Below, piece by piece: positions 46,491 to 56,037 of a stretch of 64,000 nt of DNA (position 1 is its first letter; each line of letters begins with the position of its first letter). The stretch comes from Pseudomonadota bacterium (lineage in GTDB: Bacteria > Pseudomonadota > Gammaproteobacteria > Burkholderiales > SG8-39): positions 124,001-188,000 of the forward strand of contig CANGMI010000004.1 of NCBI GenBank assembly GCA_947455195.1, written 5' to 3'. The translations under genes and the position numbers were made by a program. The notes beneath the pieces were generated by a model, which searched no databases, was not told the origin of the DNA, and saw nothing but the letters and a program-made list of their open reading frames with translations.

Positions 46491-47190
46491 CGCGAGGCAG
46501 ACGACGCTCGCGGTCGAGACGGCCTTGACCGATGCATTGCAGGCGCGACTCGGTCATCAATTCCGCCAGCCATCACTTCTCGTCCAGGCACTGACCCACA
46601 GCAGCCATTCAACGCCCCACAACGAGCGGCTCGAGTTCATGGGTGACGCGCTGCTCGACCTGGTCATCTCCGAACTGCTCTTCCAGCGATTTGACCAGGC
46701 GCGCGAGGGCGAACTGTCACGCATGCGTGCCACGCTTGTTCGCGAGCAGACACTGCATCAGGTGGCTCTCGAACTCGACCTGGGGCCAGCGCTGCGGCTT
46801 GGAGAAGGCGAACTTCGATCGGGCGGGGCAACTCGCGCCTCGATGCTGGCCGATGCGCTCGAGGCAGTCCTCGGCGCCCTGTATCTCGATGCCGGCATCG
46901 AAGTCGTGAGCCGCGTGATCGTCGCGCTTTTCAGCACCCGCCTGGCGGCTATCGACCCCGGGGTCGACACCAAGGACCCGAAGACTCGGCTGCAGGAGTG
47001 GTTGCAGGCGCGCCGACTGGCGCTGCCCATCTACGCGGTCACCTCGGTCCGCGGCGCTGCCCACGAGCAGGTTTTCGAGGTCCAATGTCGGGTTGAAGCG
47101 CGGAAGGTGAGTGCCCAAGGCATTGGCAGCAGTCGGCGCGTCGCCGAGCAGGAAGCGGCCCGCGCGGCATTGCAGGATCTCGAATCATGA
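46441..47190 (+). CDS. rnc: Ribonuclease III
   Basis: 249 residues, double-strand-specific endoribonuclease for rRNA processing. RNase III signature NERLEFMGDALLDLVIS (62-78) with the catalytic acidic residues, the second acidic site in DALEAVLGALYLDAG, and a C-terminal dsRNA-binding domain (DPKTRLQEWLQARR to EQEAARAAL). The ATG at 46441 lies inside the preceding gene; an extra 20-residue N-terminal leader is present. ATGA overlap with era, so rnc-era are coupled as in E. coli. Confidence 0.96.
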   Translation: MSTSFSDSPAAATRIDDARQTTLAVETALTDALQARLGHQFRQPSLLVQALTHSSHSTPHNERLEFMGDALLDLVISELLFQRFDQAREGELSRMRATLVREQTLHQVALELDLGPALRLGEGELRSGGATRASMLADALEAVLGALYLDAGIEVVSRVIVALFSTRLAAIDPGVDTKDPKTRLQEWLQARRLALPIYAVTSVRGAAHEQVFEVQCRVEARKVSAQGIGSSRRVAEQEAARAALQDLES

Positions 47191-48068
47191 CCTTTCGGTG
47201 CGGCACCATCGCAGTCATCGGCCGTCCCAATGTCGGCAAGTCGACGCTGCTCAATCGGCTTATCGGGGCGCGCATCAGCATCACGTCCCGCAAGCCGCAG
47301 ACGACCCGCCATGCCATCAGGGGCATTCTGACAACCGAGGAATCGCAGTTCATCTTCATCGACACGCCCGGCTTCCAGCGGCGTCACGGTGGGGTGCTCA
47401 ATCGTGCGTTGAATACTCGCGTGGAAGCTTCGGTTGGCGAAGCTGACGTATGCCTCTTCCTCCTGGCCATGGACTCACTCGGCGCAGCCGATCGCGAGAT
47501 ATGGCCCATCGCGCAGCGCGCAGGCAGAACGGTCATTGGCGTGAACCGCATCGATTCGCCGCAGGCGCGTGATCATCTGCTGTCTTTCCTCCCCCGAGTG
47601 GCCGCCGAGTTTCCCGGGCCCGAGATCGTGCCCATCAGTGCGCGCACCGGTCGAAATGTCGACGAACTGCTCAAAGTGCTGGCGACCGGATTGCCCGAGC
47701 AGGCGGCGATGTTCGATGCCGACGACATCACCGATCGCGATGAACGGTTTCTGGCCGCTGAACTGGTACGCGAAAAACTCTTTCGCACTCTGGGTGACGA
47801 AGTGCCCTACGGCAGTGTGGTGGGTATCGACGAATTTCGCATCGAAGGAGAGATGCGTCGCATCCACTGCACGATTTACGTCGAACGCGACGGGCACAAG
47901 GCCATCATCCTCGGCAAGGATGGCGAGCGGATGAAGACCATCGTGTCCACGGCACGGCGCGACATGGAAAAGCTCTTCGGCAGCAAGGTCTACCTGAACG
48001 TCTGGATCAAGGTGAAGTCGGGCTGGAGCGATGATCCTGCCAGCCTGCGCCGGTTCGGACTCACCTGA
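47187..48068 (+). CDS. era: GTPase Era
   Basis: 293 residues, 16S rRNA maturation GTPase. G1 GRPNVGKST, the Era switch SRKPQTTRHAIRG, G3 DTPGFQRRHGG, and a C-terminal KH domain (AIILGKDGERMK, VKSGWSDDPASLRRFGL). G4 reads VNRIDSP at 119-125 where Era normally has NKxD; the Lys to Arg change is notable but the rest is intact. Coupled to rnc upstream and overlapping the recO open frame downstream. Confidence 0.96.
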   Translation: MTFRCGTIAVIGRPNVGKSTLLNRLIGARISITSRKPQTTRHAIRGILTTEESQFIFIDTPGFQRRHGGVLNRALNTRVEASVGEADVCLFLLAMDSLGAADREIWPIAQRAGRTVIGVNRIDSPQARDHLLSFLPRVAAEFPGPEIVPISARTGRNVDELLKVLATGLPEQAAMFDADDITDRDERFLAAELVREKLFRTLGDEVPYGSVVGIDEFRIEGEMRRIHCTIYVERDGHKAIILGKDGERMKTIVSTARRDMEKLFGSKVYLNVWIKVKSGWSDDPASLRRFGLT

Positions 48069-48078
48069 GAGCACGGAC

Positions 48079-48813
48079 GTGGCCGGTGCCGGGCGTGACC
48101 AGGCGCGCGTCGACGACGAGCCCGCCTTCGTCCTTCACAGTTACCCCTACAGCGAGACCAGCCTGCTCATCGACGTGTATACCGCGCACCATGGGCGACT
48201 GCCGCTTCTTGCACGCGGCGCACGTCGACCTCGAGCGGCACTGCGTGGCGTGCTTCAGGCGTTTCAACCGCTGGTGATCGGCTGGTCCGGGCGAGGAGAG
48301 GTCCGAACGCTTCAGCGCGCCGAGTGGATGGGAGGCCTGCCGCGCCCGGCAGGGCGAGCGCTCTGGTGCGGTTTTTACCTGAACGAACTCCTGATGCGCC
48401 TCGTGCCTCGGGATGATCCTCACGAGGCGCTTTTTGCCGACTACGCGCAGGCTCTCTCGCGCGTGTGCCTCGGCGCGGAACCTGAGCCGGTGCTCAGACT
48501 GTTCGAAAAGCGATTGTTGTCCTCGCTTGGCTACGGACTCGTACTCGATATCGAGGCCGATACCCGCGAGCCTGTCGATGATGAGACTCCTTATACTTAC
48601 GAGGCTGATCGGGGGCCTGTCCGGGCTCGGGAAACAGGTACTGCGCAAGCGGTCTTCAGCGGTGCGGCGCTTCGGGCCATTGCGGCCGAGCAGTTTGGCG
48701 ACCGTCTGGTGCTTGCGCAGGCGAAGAATCTGATGCGCCATGTCATCGCTCACCGCCTCGATCAGAAACCATTGCGGGTGACGCAGGTCTGGCGCGACCT
48801 GCTCGAACTCTGA
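48079..48813 (+). CDS. recO: DNA repair protein RecO
   Basis: 244 residues from a GTG at 48079 (GAGAG upstream); an ATG at 48031 inside era gives 260. It has an OB-fold N-terminal domain with FVLHSYPYSETSLLIDVYT and LLARGARRPRAALRGVLQAFQPL. The helical C-terminal domain has LNELLMRLVPRDDPHEALF and RLFEKRLLSSLGYGL. The zinc-binding cysteines of some RecO proteins are absent. RecO loads RecA at gaps with RecR and RecF. Gene order era-recO-pdxJ is standard. Confidence 0.93.
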   Translation: MAGAGRDQARVDDEPAFVLHSYPYSETSLLIDVYTAHHGRLPLLARGARRPRAALRGVLQAFQPLVIGWSGRGEVRTLQRAEWMGGLPRPAGRALWCGFYLNELLMRLVPRDDPHEALFADYAQALSRVCLGAEPEPVLRLFEKRLLSSLGYGLVLDIEADTREPVDDETPYTYEADRGPVRARETGTAQAVFSGAALRAIAAEQFGDRLVLAQAKNLMRHVIAHRLDQKPLRVTQVWRDLLEL

Positions 48814-48839
48814 TCGTTGGCGGCCCTGACAGGAACATC

Positions 48840-49622
48840 ATGATTGAACTCGGCGTGAACATCGACCATGTGGCAACCGTGCGGCAAGCGCGTCGCGGCC
48901 ACGAGCCCGATCCGGTATGGGCCGCGATTGAAGCTCAGCTCGGTGGCGCCGATGGCATCACGGTCCATCTCCGGGAAGATCGTCGGCACATTCATGACGA
49001 GGACGTACGCCGCCTGCGCGAGCAGACCCATGTAAAGCTCAATCTCGAGATGGCGGCCACCGAAGAGATGGTCGCGATCGCACGGCGCATTCGTCCTGAA
49101 ATGGCGATGCTGGTACCCGAAGGGCGAGCGGAAATCACCACCGAAGGGGGCCTCGATGTCTTGGCAGACGAGCCCCGATTGACCGAACTGGTGGCACGTC
49201 TGGCGGGTGAAGGCATCATCGTGAGTGCCTTCATCGATGCCGACCTCCGTCAGGTAGAAGCGGCGCGTCGCTCCGGTATTGCCGTGTGCGAGATCCATAC
49301 CGGTCCCTATGCACACGCCTTTCATGCTCATGGACGTGATCCTGACAGTGTGCAGGTGCGGGCCCAACTGCTGCGGATCGCGACAGCCGGTGCTGCCATC
49401 AGGGCGCTCGGCATGCGATTCAATGCCGGACACGCGCTCAACTATGCCAACGTGCAAGCTGTGGCGCGCCTCGAGGGCGTACGGGAATTGCATATCGGCC
49501 ATGCCATCGTGAGCCGGGCGTTGTTCGTCGGGATGCGTGCTGCGGTCGCCGAGATGAAGCGCCTGATGGTGGAAGCAGCCCGCTCGAGTCCCGCATCAGC
49601 GGACGCGGGAGGCGCTCGATGA
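48840..49622 (+). CDS. pdxJ: Pyridoxine 5'-phosphate synthase
   Basis: 260 residues, TIM barrel that joins 1-deoxyxylulose phosphate and aminoacetone phosphate to form PNP (vitamin B6). Opening ELGVNIDHVATVRQARRG, DGITVHLREDRRHI, GGLDVL, HTGPYAHAF and FNAGHALNYANV are the conserved strands. A CAGGAACATC site precedes the ATG. It overlaps acpS by 4 bp. Confidence 0.97.
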   Translation: MIELGVNIDHVATVRQARRGHEPDPVWAAIEAQLGGADGITVHLREDRRHIHDEDVRRLREQTHVKLNLEMAATEEMVAIARRIRPEMAMLVPEGRAEITTEGGLDVLADEPRLTELVARLAGEGIIVSAFIDADLRQVEAARRSGIAVCEIHTGPYAHAFHAHGRDPDSVQVRAQLLRIATAGAAIRALGMRFNAGHALNYANVQAVARLEGVRELHIGHAIVSRALFVGMRAAVAEMKRLMVEAARSSPASADAGGAR

Positions 49623-50005
49623 TTCTCGGCATCGGGACCGACTTGTGTGATGTCGGCCGTATCCAGCTCGCCCTCGATCGTCATGGCGATCGGTTCGCGC
49701 AGCGCGTCCTCGCAGGCGTCGAACTCGAGCGCCTTGTGGGGCATCGTCGCCCGGCTCACTTCATTGCCAAGCGGTTTGCGGCCAAGGAGGCGCTCTCCAA
49801 GGCTCTCGGAACCGGCATCCGTGCGCCGGTGAACTGGCACAATATCGAGGTTCGCAACAATCGCGCAGGGCAGCCCTTCGTCGCGCCTTCCGAGCGGCTG
49901 CGTGCGCTGCTCGATGAGCGCGGCATCACGACCATCCATCTGAGCCTGACCGATGAGCACAGCATGGCCTGCGCGTTTGTCGTTCTGGAGGGGCTGCCGC
50001 GATGA
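49619..50005 (+). CDS. acpS: Holo-ACP synthase
   Basis: 128 residues, transfers 4'-phosphopantetheine from CoA to ACP. Metal-binding [12 protein letters not shown] (Asp8) and [15 protein letters not shown] with the second acidic residue are in place. It sits between pdxJ and nagZ with 4-bp overlaps at both ends, the typical order. Confidence 0.97.
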   Translation: MILGIGTDLCDVGRIQLALDRHGDRFAQRVLAGVELERLVGHRRPAHFIAKRFAAKEALSKALGTGIRAPVNWHNIEVRNNRAGQPFVAPSERLRALLDERGITTIHLSLTDEHSMACAFVVLEGLPR

Positions 50006-51039
50006 GTTTCAACCAGGTCCAGCCGCTCGGGGCGGTCATGGTCGATGTTGCCGGATTGACGCTGACCGCGCAGGAGCGCGAGCGTCTGTGTCATCCGGGT
50101 GTGGGTGGCGTGATCCTTTTCTCACGCAACTACGAGTCACCTGCACAATTGCGCGCACTCACGCGTGCCATTGGCGAGTTGCGCACGCCGGCGCTCATGA
50201 TCGCGGTCGACCACGAGGGTGGCCGGGTTCAGCGGTTTCGTCGTGGCTTCACCGTCCTGCCGGCCTGTCGGCGCCTCGGGGCACTCTACGACCTGGAACC
50301 CGAGCTGGCGCTTCAGATGGCCCACGCAGTCGGGTTCGTGCTCGCGTACGAACTTCGCCAGGTCGGGGTGGACTTCAGTTTTGCGCCCGTGCTCGATCTC
50401 GATTTCGGACGTTCCGTCGTGATCGGCGATCGCGCATTTCATCATGATCCGCTTGCCGTGGCTGCGCTCGCGAGTGCCCAGATCGAAGGGCTCCACGCTG
50501 CCGGAATGGCTGCCGTGGGCAAGCATTTCCCCGGTCATGGATATGTTGACGCCGATTCTCATGTGGCGATACCGGTCGACGATCGCACGCTCGATGCGAT
50601 TCGAACAACCGATCTCGTGCCTTACCCGGCTGCAATCGGCGTCGGACTCGATGGGGTGATGCCAGCCCATGTGATCTATTCCCGGGTCGATGGCCGGCCG
50701 GCCGGTTTTTCGCCGTTCTGGATTGCCAACCTGTTGCGACGCGAACTGGGGTTTCGTGGCCTCATCTTCAGCGACGATCTCTCGATGGAAGGTGCCAGCG
50801 TGGCGGGAGGCATCGTCCAGCGTGCCGAGGCCGCGCTGGAAGCCGGTTGTGACATGGTGCTCGTGTGCAATGCGCCGGCATCTGCCGATTCGCTGCTCGA
50901 AGGCATGCCACCGCGCGCCTTGCGAGAGGATCTCGCAGCACGGATGATCGGACGTGCGCCTCCTGCCTCGATGGGCGAGCGGCAACGCACCGAGATGCTC
51001 TACATGGCGTCACGCCGACTGCTGACGCGCCTGCCTTGA
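50002..51039 (+). CDS. nagZ: Beta-N-acetylhexosaminidase NagZ
   Basis: 345 residues, GH3 enzyme that removes GlcNAc from anhydro-muropeptides in cell-wall recycling. The signature is [14 protein letters not shown]. The catalytic Asp is in [15 protein letters not shown], and [17 protein letters not shown] and [12 protein letters not shown] precede. Cytosolic single-domain form. Coupled to acpS; its stop overlaps the TTG start proposed for the glycosylase gene. Confidence 0.96.
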   Translation: MSFNQVQPLGAVMVDVAGLTLTAQERERLCHPGVGGVILFSRNYESPAQLRALTRAIGELRTPALMIAVDHEGGRVQRFRRGFTVLPACRRLGALYDLEPELALQMAHAVGFVLAYELRQVGVDFSFAPVLDLDFGRSVVIGDRAFHHDPLAVAALASAQIEGLHAAGMAAVGKHFPGHGYVDADSHVAIPVDDRTLDAIRTTDLVPYPAAIGVGLDGVMPAHVIYSRVDGRPAGFSPFWIANLLRRELGFRGLIFSDDLSMEGASVAGGIVQRAEAALEAGCDMVLVCNAPASADSLLEGMPPRALREDLAARMIGRAPPASMGERQRTEMLYMASRRLLTRLP

Positions 51040-51728
51040 CTGCCACTGCTCGATCCGGTCTTGCGCGCTCGTCCGAGACAGGGGCCGATGCCCTTGATCG
51101 GGACGATCCCGACTGTCGCCGCTGCCCGCGACTGGCCGGATTCCTCGATGCCGTACGACTGAAACACCCCAGCCATATCTGCAGACCGGTGCCTGCGTTC
51201 GGTGCCGACGTTGCACGCCTGCTCGTCGTGGGGCTTGCCCCCGGCATGCACGGCGCCAATCGCAGTGGACGCCCCTTCACGGGCGACTATGCGGGCATCC
51301 TGCTCTACGCCACGCTGCACCAGTTCGGCTTTGCAAGTCATGCCGGCAGTGCCGACCCCGACGATGGCCTGACCTTGATCGATTGCCGAATCACCAATGC
51401 GGTGAAGTGCCTGCCACCGGAAAACAAGCCGCTCCCCCTCGAGGTGCGTACCTGCAATCCCTATCTGCGCCACGAGATCGATGCCTTGAACCCGAGGGTG
51501 GTTCTGGCACTGGGCGTCGTTGCGCATCGAGCCGTCCTGATGGCACTGGGGCTGCGGCAGGACTCGCACCGATTTGCTCACGGGGCAGAGCATGCCGTCT
51601 CCGATCGCCTGACGCTCGTCGACAGTTATCACTGCAGTCGATACAACACCCAGACACGGCGCCTCACGTCGGCCATGTTCGAATCGGTCATGATGGCCGT
51701 ACGGACTCGACTTGACGGCGAGGTCTGA
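51036..51728 (+). CDS. Uracil-DNA glycosylase, family 5 (UdgB type)
   Basis: About 230 residues from a TTG at 51036 that overlaps the nagZ stop; the true start is uncertain because the frame stays open upstream and no good ribosome site is visible. Family motif [22 protein letters not shown] matches the UdgB (thermophile family 5) pattern. Iron-sulfur cysteines are [19 protein letters not shown] and RTCNPYL. The C-terminal [15 protein letters not shown] fits the substrate loop. It removes uracil, and often other deaminated bases, from DNA. The next gene is uvrC, another repair gene. Confidence 0.85.
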   Translation: MTATARSGLARSSETGADALDRDDPDCRRCPRLAGFLDAVRLKHPSHICRPVPAFGADVARLLVVGLAPGMHGANRSGRPFTGDYAGILLYATLHQFGFASHAGSADPDDGLTLIDCRITNAVKCLPPENKPLPLEVRTCNPYLRHEIDALNPRVVLALGVVAHRAVLMALGLRQDSHRFAHGAEHAVSDRLTLVDSYHCSRYNTQTRRLTSAMFESVMMAVRTRLDGEV

Positions 51729-51732
51729 GGCG

Positions 51733-53586
51733 ATGCCGCGCATCGAACCGACCTCTGATGCCGGGCAGAGCCAGGTCGAGCTGCAGGGCTTTGATATCCG
51801 CAGCTTTCTCGCCAGCCTGCCGGGCTTGCCCGGGGTCTACCGGATGATCGGTGCTCGCGATGATGTCCTCTATGTCGGGAAAGCGCGCGACCTGAAGAAG
51901 CGCGTTTCGTCCTACTTCAATCGAAGCGACCATGGACCCCGCATCGAACTGATGATCGGCCAGATCGCGCGCGTCGAATTCACCGTGACGGCAAGCGAAG
52001 CCGAGGCCTTCATTCTCGAGAACAACCTCATCAAGTCCCTGACGCCGCGATACAACATCCTCTTTCGCGACGACAAGTCATACCCCTATCTCACCCTGAG
52101 CAGTGACCGGTTTCCCCGGCTGGGGTTCTTCCGCGGCACGCCCGCACCGCGGAGTCGCAGTTTCGGACCTTATCCGGGGGCCTCATCCGTACGCGAGAGC
52201 GTTCAGTTGCTGCAGAAGGTGTTTCGCCTTCGCACCTGCGAAAACGGCGTTTTCTCCAATCGCACCAGACCCTGCCTGCTGCATCAGATCAACCGCTGCA
52301 GCGGCCCCTGCGTGGGTCTTGTGACCGAGGCGGACTATGCGGCAGATGTGCGCAACGCTGAGCTCTTTCTGAGCGGTCGTGACGATGTAGTGGTCGATGC
52401 CTTGCGCGCGCGCATGCAGCAGGCCTCATCCAATCTCGCTTTTGAAGAGGCTGCTGCCCTGCGCGACCAGATTCAGGTGCTGGCGAGCATGCAGCAGAAG
52501 CAGCATGTGGACACCGGGACGGCCCTCGACGCGGATGCGATCGCGCTGGTGCAGTCCAATGCAATCACCTGTGTCAACCTGGTGATGGTACGAAGCGGCC
52601 GGTATCTGGGCGACCGGAGTTTTTTTCCCCAGCACGCCGAGGGGCATGATCCGGGCGAGGTGCTCAGCGCCTTTCTCACCCAGCACTACGTCGGCATCGC
52701 GGTGCCTCGACTGGTCATCCTCCAGCAGGCGGCCGACAGTGAATCGGTACGTGCCATCCTCGCCGAGCAGGCGGGGCGTGCATCGCAGGTGCTGGTGCGC
52801 CCGCAAGGCGAGCGACGTGTCTGGCTGGAGATGGCCGAGCGCAACGCAGCCCAGGCGATCGACCAGCGCTTGCGTGAATACGCCACGCAGGATGAGCGCC
52901 TGGCGGCCCTTCGTGAGGCGCTCGATCTGGACGAGGGCGTCACACGGATCGAGTGCTTCGACATCAGTCACACGCAGGGTGAAGCGACCGTTGCCTCGTG
53001 CGTGGTGTACGACAATCTGGGCATGCGTCCGGCCGAATATCGGCGCTACAACATCACCGACATCACGCCGGGCGATGACTACGCCGCGATGCGCCAGGCA
53101 CTGTCACGTCGCTATGGCAAGGTACAGCGAGGCGAGGGCGTAGCCCCAGGGCTGGTGCTGATCGACGGGGGGCGGGGGCAGGTCAACGCCGCCGGCGCTG
53201 CCATGGATGAAATCGGACTCGCGATCGCCATGATCGGCGTTGCCAAAGGGCCGGAGCGCAAGGCAGGGATGGAAGAACTCATCTTCCCCGACCGGGAGGA
53301 GCCGTTGCACCTTGCGCCCGATCATCCCGGACTCCATCTGATCCAGCAGATTCGGGATGAGGCGCATCGCTTCGCCATCACCGGGCACCGGGCGCGACGA
53401 GCCAAGGCCCGCACCTCCTCGTCATTGCAGGACATTCCGGGCATCGGTGCGAAACGACGCAAGCAACTGCTCGAGCACTTTGGTGGATTGCGAGGTGTGG
53501 AAAGTGCGAGCATTGCAGATCTTGAACGTGTTGCCGGCATCAGTCATACGCTGGCCGAACTGATCTACCGGACATTGCATTCATGA
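51733..53586 (+). CDS. uvrC: Excinuclease ABC subunit C
   Basis: 617 residues, makes both incisions in nucleotide excision repair. GIY-YIG nuclease domain at the start (LPGLPGVYRMIGARDDVLYVGKA), cysteine-rich LLHQINRCSGPCVG, a UVR motif (SSNLAFEEAAALRDQI), RNase H-like half (IECFDISHTQGEATVAS, LIDGGRGQVN) and C-terminal helix-hairpin-helix pair (LQDIPGIGAKRRKQLLEHFGG). ATG at 51733 chosen; a TTG at 51712 would add 7 residues. ATGA overlap with pgsA. Confidence 0.97.
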   Translation: MPRIEPTSDAGQSQVELQGFDIRSFLASLPGLPGVYRMIGARDDVLYVGKARDLKKRVSSYFNRSDHGPRIELMIGQIARVEFTVTASEAEAFILENNLIKSLTPRYNILFRDDKSYPYLTLSSDRFPRLGFFRGTPAPRSRSFGPYPGASSVRESVQLLQKVFRLRTCENGVFSNRTRPCLLHQINRCSGPCVGLVTEADYAADVRNAELFLSGRDDVVVDALRARMQQASSNLAFEEAAALRDQIQVLASMQQKQHVDTGTALDADAIALVQSNAITCVNLVMVRSGRYLGDRSFFPQHAEGHDPGEVLSAFLTQHYVGIAVPRLVILQQAADSESVRAILAEQAGRASQVLVRPQGERRVWLEMAERNAAQAIDQRLREYATQDERLAALREALDLDEGVTRIECFDISHTQGEATVASCVVYDNLGMRPAEYRRYNITDITPGDDYAAMRQALSRRYGKVQRGEGVAPGLVLIDGGRGQVNAAGAAMDEIGLAIAMIGVAKGPERKAGMEELIFPDREEPLHLAPDHPGLHLIQQIRDEAHRFAITGHRARRAKARTSSSLQDIPGIGAKRRKQLLEHFGGLRGVESASIADLERVAGISHTLAELIYRTLHS

Positions 53587-54167
53587 AGCCGAACCTGCCC
53601 ACTGCGCTCACCTGGTTGCGCATCGTCGTGATTCCGCTGCTGCTGATGGTGTACTCGCTGCCCATCGAGTGGCTCACCCTCGATGGACGCAATCGGCTGG
53701 CGACCTCGCTGTTCGTGGGGGCTGCGTTGACTGACTGGCTCGATGGCTGGCTCGCACGCAAGTTGCATCAGACCTCGGCGTTCGGTGCCTTCCTCGACCC
53801 GGTGGCCGACAAGTTGCTGGTCGCCTCGGCCTTGATCGTGCTCGTTGACATCGAAAGGACCAGCGCATGGATCGCTGCCGTCATCATCGGTCGGGAGATC
53901 GCCATTTCGGCGCTGCGAGAATGGATGGCGCGTCTGGGGCAGTCACGCAACGTCGCTGTCAACCTGCTCGGAAAGGTGAAGACGGCTGCACAGATGAGCG
54001 CGATACCGATGCTGCTGTTCAATGACGTTTTGCTGGGTATTCCGATGCAGGGCGCAGGTTCTGTTCTTATCGTCGTTGCTGCGCTGCTCACGCTCGTCTC
54101 GATGGGCTACTACCTGCGACTTGCCTTGCCTCAACTGATGGCCCTCGATCGTGATGAGGGGGCTTGA
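53583..54167 (+). CDS. pgsA: Phosphatidylglycerophosphate synthase
   Basis: 194 residues, inner-membrane CDP-alcohol phosphotransferase making PG-phosphate from CDP-diacylglycerol and glycerol 3-phosphate. Catalytic motif TDWLDGWLARK...GAFLDPVADKL (DG-x2-AR-x8-G-x3-D-x3-D) is complete. About five membrane spans are visible. uvrC-pgsA followed by tRNA-Gly and tRNA-Cys is a common proteobacterial layout. The stop overlaps the tRNA promoter's -35. Confidence 0.96.
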   Translation: MKPNLPTALTWLRIVVIPLLLMVYSLPIEWLTLDGRNRLATSLFVGAALTDWLDGWLARKLHQTSAFGAFLDPVADKLLVASALIVLVDIERTSAWIAAVIIGREIAISALREWMARLGQSRNVAVNLLGKVKTAAQMSAIPMLLFNDVLLGIPMQGAGSVLIVVAALLTLVSMGYYLRLALPQLMALDRDEGA

Positions 54168-54193
54168 AATCCCCACGGATCTCCGTTTATAAT
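54164..54193 (+). promoter_or_regulatory. Sigma70 promoter of tRNA-Gly/tRNA-Cys
   Basis: TTGAAA, 18-nt spacer, perfect TATAAT, ending 11 bp before tRNA-Gly. Confidence 0.75.
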
Positions 54194-54204
54194 CTGTGGC
54201 TCAC

Positions 54205-54280
<76 letters not shown>

Positions 54281-54360
54281 GTTGACTCGATGCAGGTGCC
54301 GCCAGGCATCTGTCACGAATGGCCCGGGCGCCCTCTGAGGCGTCTGCCGGCAGCCTCCCC

Positions 54361-54434
54361 GGCGGGGTGGCAGAGTGGTCATGCAGCGGCCTGCAAAGCC
54401 GTGTACGCCGGTTCGATTCCGACCCCCGCCTCCA
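54361..54434 (+). tRNA. tRNA-Cys (anticodon GCA)
   Basis: 74 nt including encoded CCA. Acceptor GGCGGGG pairs with CCCCGCC, discriminator T, anticodon loop CTGCAAA (GCA), T-loop TTCGATT. The tRNA-Leu that often follows tRNA-Cys in related genomes is not here; it is found at 58528-58860. Confidence 0.96.
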
Positions 54435-54746
54435 GACTCAGGGCCCGCCGAGGTCAGCATTCGGCCCGCCGGGAACGCTGTCCGAAAAAACGGCATCTCG
54501 CGAAGCGTGCTCATCGATCGATGCGGGCGCTGCCGTGCTCGCTGCGGCCGCTCCTGAGTGGTGCCCTCACGACGTGCAGTCTGAGGCAGACACGAAAAAC
54601 ACGCGCAATGCGGGCGCGAGTTTCATTCCCTGCGGCATCGTGTTAAAAAGAAGCTTCATGCGGGTCGCTCTGCAGGTTTGTCATGCTCAACTCAAGTCGA
54701 GCGTGACGCCGGCGCCCCGGATTCGAAATTGATGGAGGAGAACCCG
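54435..54746. other. Intergenic region, tRNA-Cys to VOC gene
   Basis: 312 bp in which I find no supported gene, no clear terminator for the tRNA transcript and no clear promoter. Confidence 0.5.
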
Positions 54747-55226
54747 ATGTCCAAGCTGCGCCACATTGCATTGTCGGTCCAGGACCCGTGGGCCACTGCC
54801 CAGTTCTACATGAACGCTTTCGGCATGAAGAAAGTGGGCGAGGTGGACGCCTCGTTCGTGCTTGGTGTCTACCTGAGCGATGGTGTCGTCAACATGGCCA
54901 TCCTGAAATTCAAGGAAGACAAGATGGCAGGCCCGCGCGGCAAGGACTGGGTTGGCATTCACCACTTCGGATTCTGGGTCGATGACATCAAGGCAGCTGC
55001 TCACAAGCTCGAGGGCGCCGGTGGGGTGCACTTTGCAGGCGAAGCCAAGGAAGACAACTCGTTCTACGAAGTGAAGTACATGGATCCGAACGGAATCATG
55101 GTCGACATCACTGCCAACGGTTGGGGCGGGGCTTCACGTGATGGTTCGGGGCGTGATGACGGCGCCAAGAAGCTCGATAATCCGGGTCTGGCCGCCGATC
55201 GCTCGCAACTGGCGACCAGCCACTGA
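54747..55226 (+). CDS. VOC-fold (glyoxalase/dioxygenase superfamily) protein
   Basis: 159 residues with a paired beta-alpha-beta-beta-beta fold: KLRHIALSVQDPWATAQFYMNAFGM opens the first half, and HHFGFWVDDIKAAAHKL the second. YMDPNGIMVDIT holds the usual final metal ligand region. Possible metal ligands are His6, His near 72 and the acidic residue near the end. The last 35 residues are a polar tail. ATG at 54747 follows GGAGGAG by 6 nt. Substrate unknown. A second VOC gene follows, so the two may act in one small-molecule pathway. Confidence 0.85.
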   Translation: MSKLRHIALSVQDPWATAQFYMNAFGMKKVGEVDASFVLGVYLSDGVVNMAILKFKEDKMAGPRGKDWVGIHHFGFWVDDIKAAAHKLEGAGGVHFAGEAKEDNSFYEVKYMDPNGIMVDITANGWGGASRDGSGRDDGAKKLDNPGLAADRSQLATSH

Positions 55227-55393
55227 CGAGCGGTGATGGTCGATTCGCCCGTCGCGATTCGGCCATCGGCATGAAGGTTCGGTCGCCATCCAGGCAATCC
55301 GACGGCCGCAGGGTGCATCTGGCCCCGCATTCGACGGCTTGCCCGGACATGGAATGACCCGGCAGACGCAACATCGATTGGCAGGAGGCCGAA

Positions 55394-55972
55394 TTGGTTG
55401 ATTCATTCACGCGTGGGGTCCATCACCTGGCGCTGAACACCGAAGACATGAAGAAGACCATCGACTTCTGGGTCGACGTGCTCGGAATGCCACTCGTCCA
55501 TGCCATGCGGGTTCCCAAGGGGCTGGGTGTCGGTCCGGCCAATCGCGGCAACCCCCCTTACGAGGAACTGCGGCACTACTTCTTCGACATGGGCAATGAC
55601 AGTCTGGTGGCGTTCTTCGAAATGCCCGCGGGTGCCGAGCCTGCAGGCCAACGAAATTCGATCGGATCGATGCAGCATGTCTCGTTTGTCGTACCTCCCG
55701 ACCGCTTCGCCGCCATCGAGGCGCGCCTGAAAGCACTGGACATTCCGCACATCGGTCCGTTGCCGCAGTTGCCAGGCTTGCTGGGCATCTACTTCATGGA
55801 CCCCAACGGAATCCGTCTCGAATTCTCCTGTCAGCCGGAAAACGGCGACGAGCAGCGAGTACTCGACCTGGTGAGGCAAACCCGCTCCCAGGTAAAGGCC
55901 GAACTCGAGAGTCTGCCCGGGGCCACGCCCGACTGGGTGGAACGGCGCATGGCAGCGATGCTGCCGGGCTGA
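55394..55972 (+). CDS. VOC-fold (glyoxalase/dioxygenase superfamily) protein
   Basis: 192 residues. First half HHLALNTEDMKKTIDFWVDVLGMPLVH, second MQHVSFVVPPDRFAAIEARL, and FMDPNGIRLEFS near the end. TTG start at 55394 is supported by GGAGG 5 nt upstream; no ATG is well placed. It is only distantly similar to the preceding VOC protein. A perfect 11-bp-stem hairpin follows the stop. Reaction unknown; possibilities include glyoxalase-like, epimerase-like or ring-cleaving activity. Confidence 0.85.
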   Translation: MVDSFTRGVHHLALNTEDMKKTIDFWVDVLGMPLVHAMRVPKGLGVGPANRGNPPYEELRHYFFDMGNDSLVAFFEMPAGAEPAGQRNSIGSMQHVSFVVPPDRFAAIEARLKALDIPHIGPLPQLPGLLGIYFMDPNGIRLEFSCQPENGDEQRVLDLVRQTRSQVKAELESLPGATPDWVERRMAAMLPG

Positions 55973-55976
55973 CGGG

Positions 55977-56009
55977 CCTCGCGTGGCAGAGCGCCAGAGC
56001 CACGCGAGG
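55977..56009. terminator. Hairpin between convergent genes (probable bidirectional terminator)
   Basis: CCTCGCGTGGC (55977-55987) pairs perfectly with GCCACGCGAGG (55999-56009) around an 11-nt loop, between convergent stops at 55972 and 56038. There is no U-tract on either side, so intrinsic termination is uncertain. Confidence 0.5.
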
Positions 56010-56037
56010 CAGGGACCACAGATCGGGGCTTCTCGCC

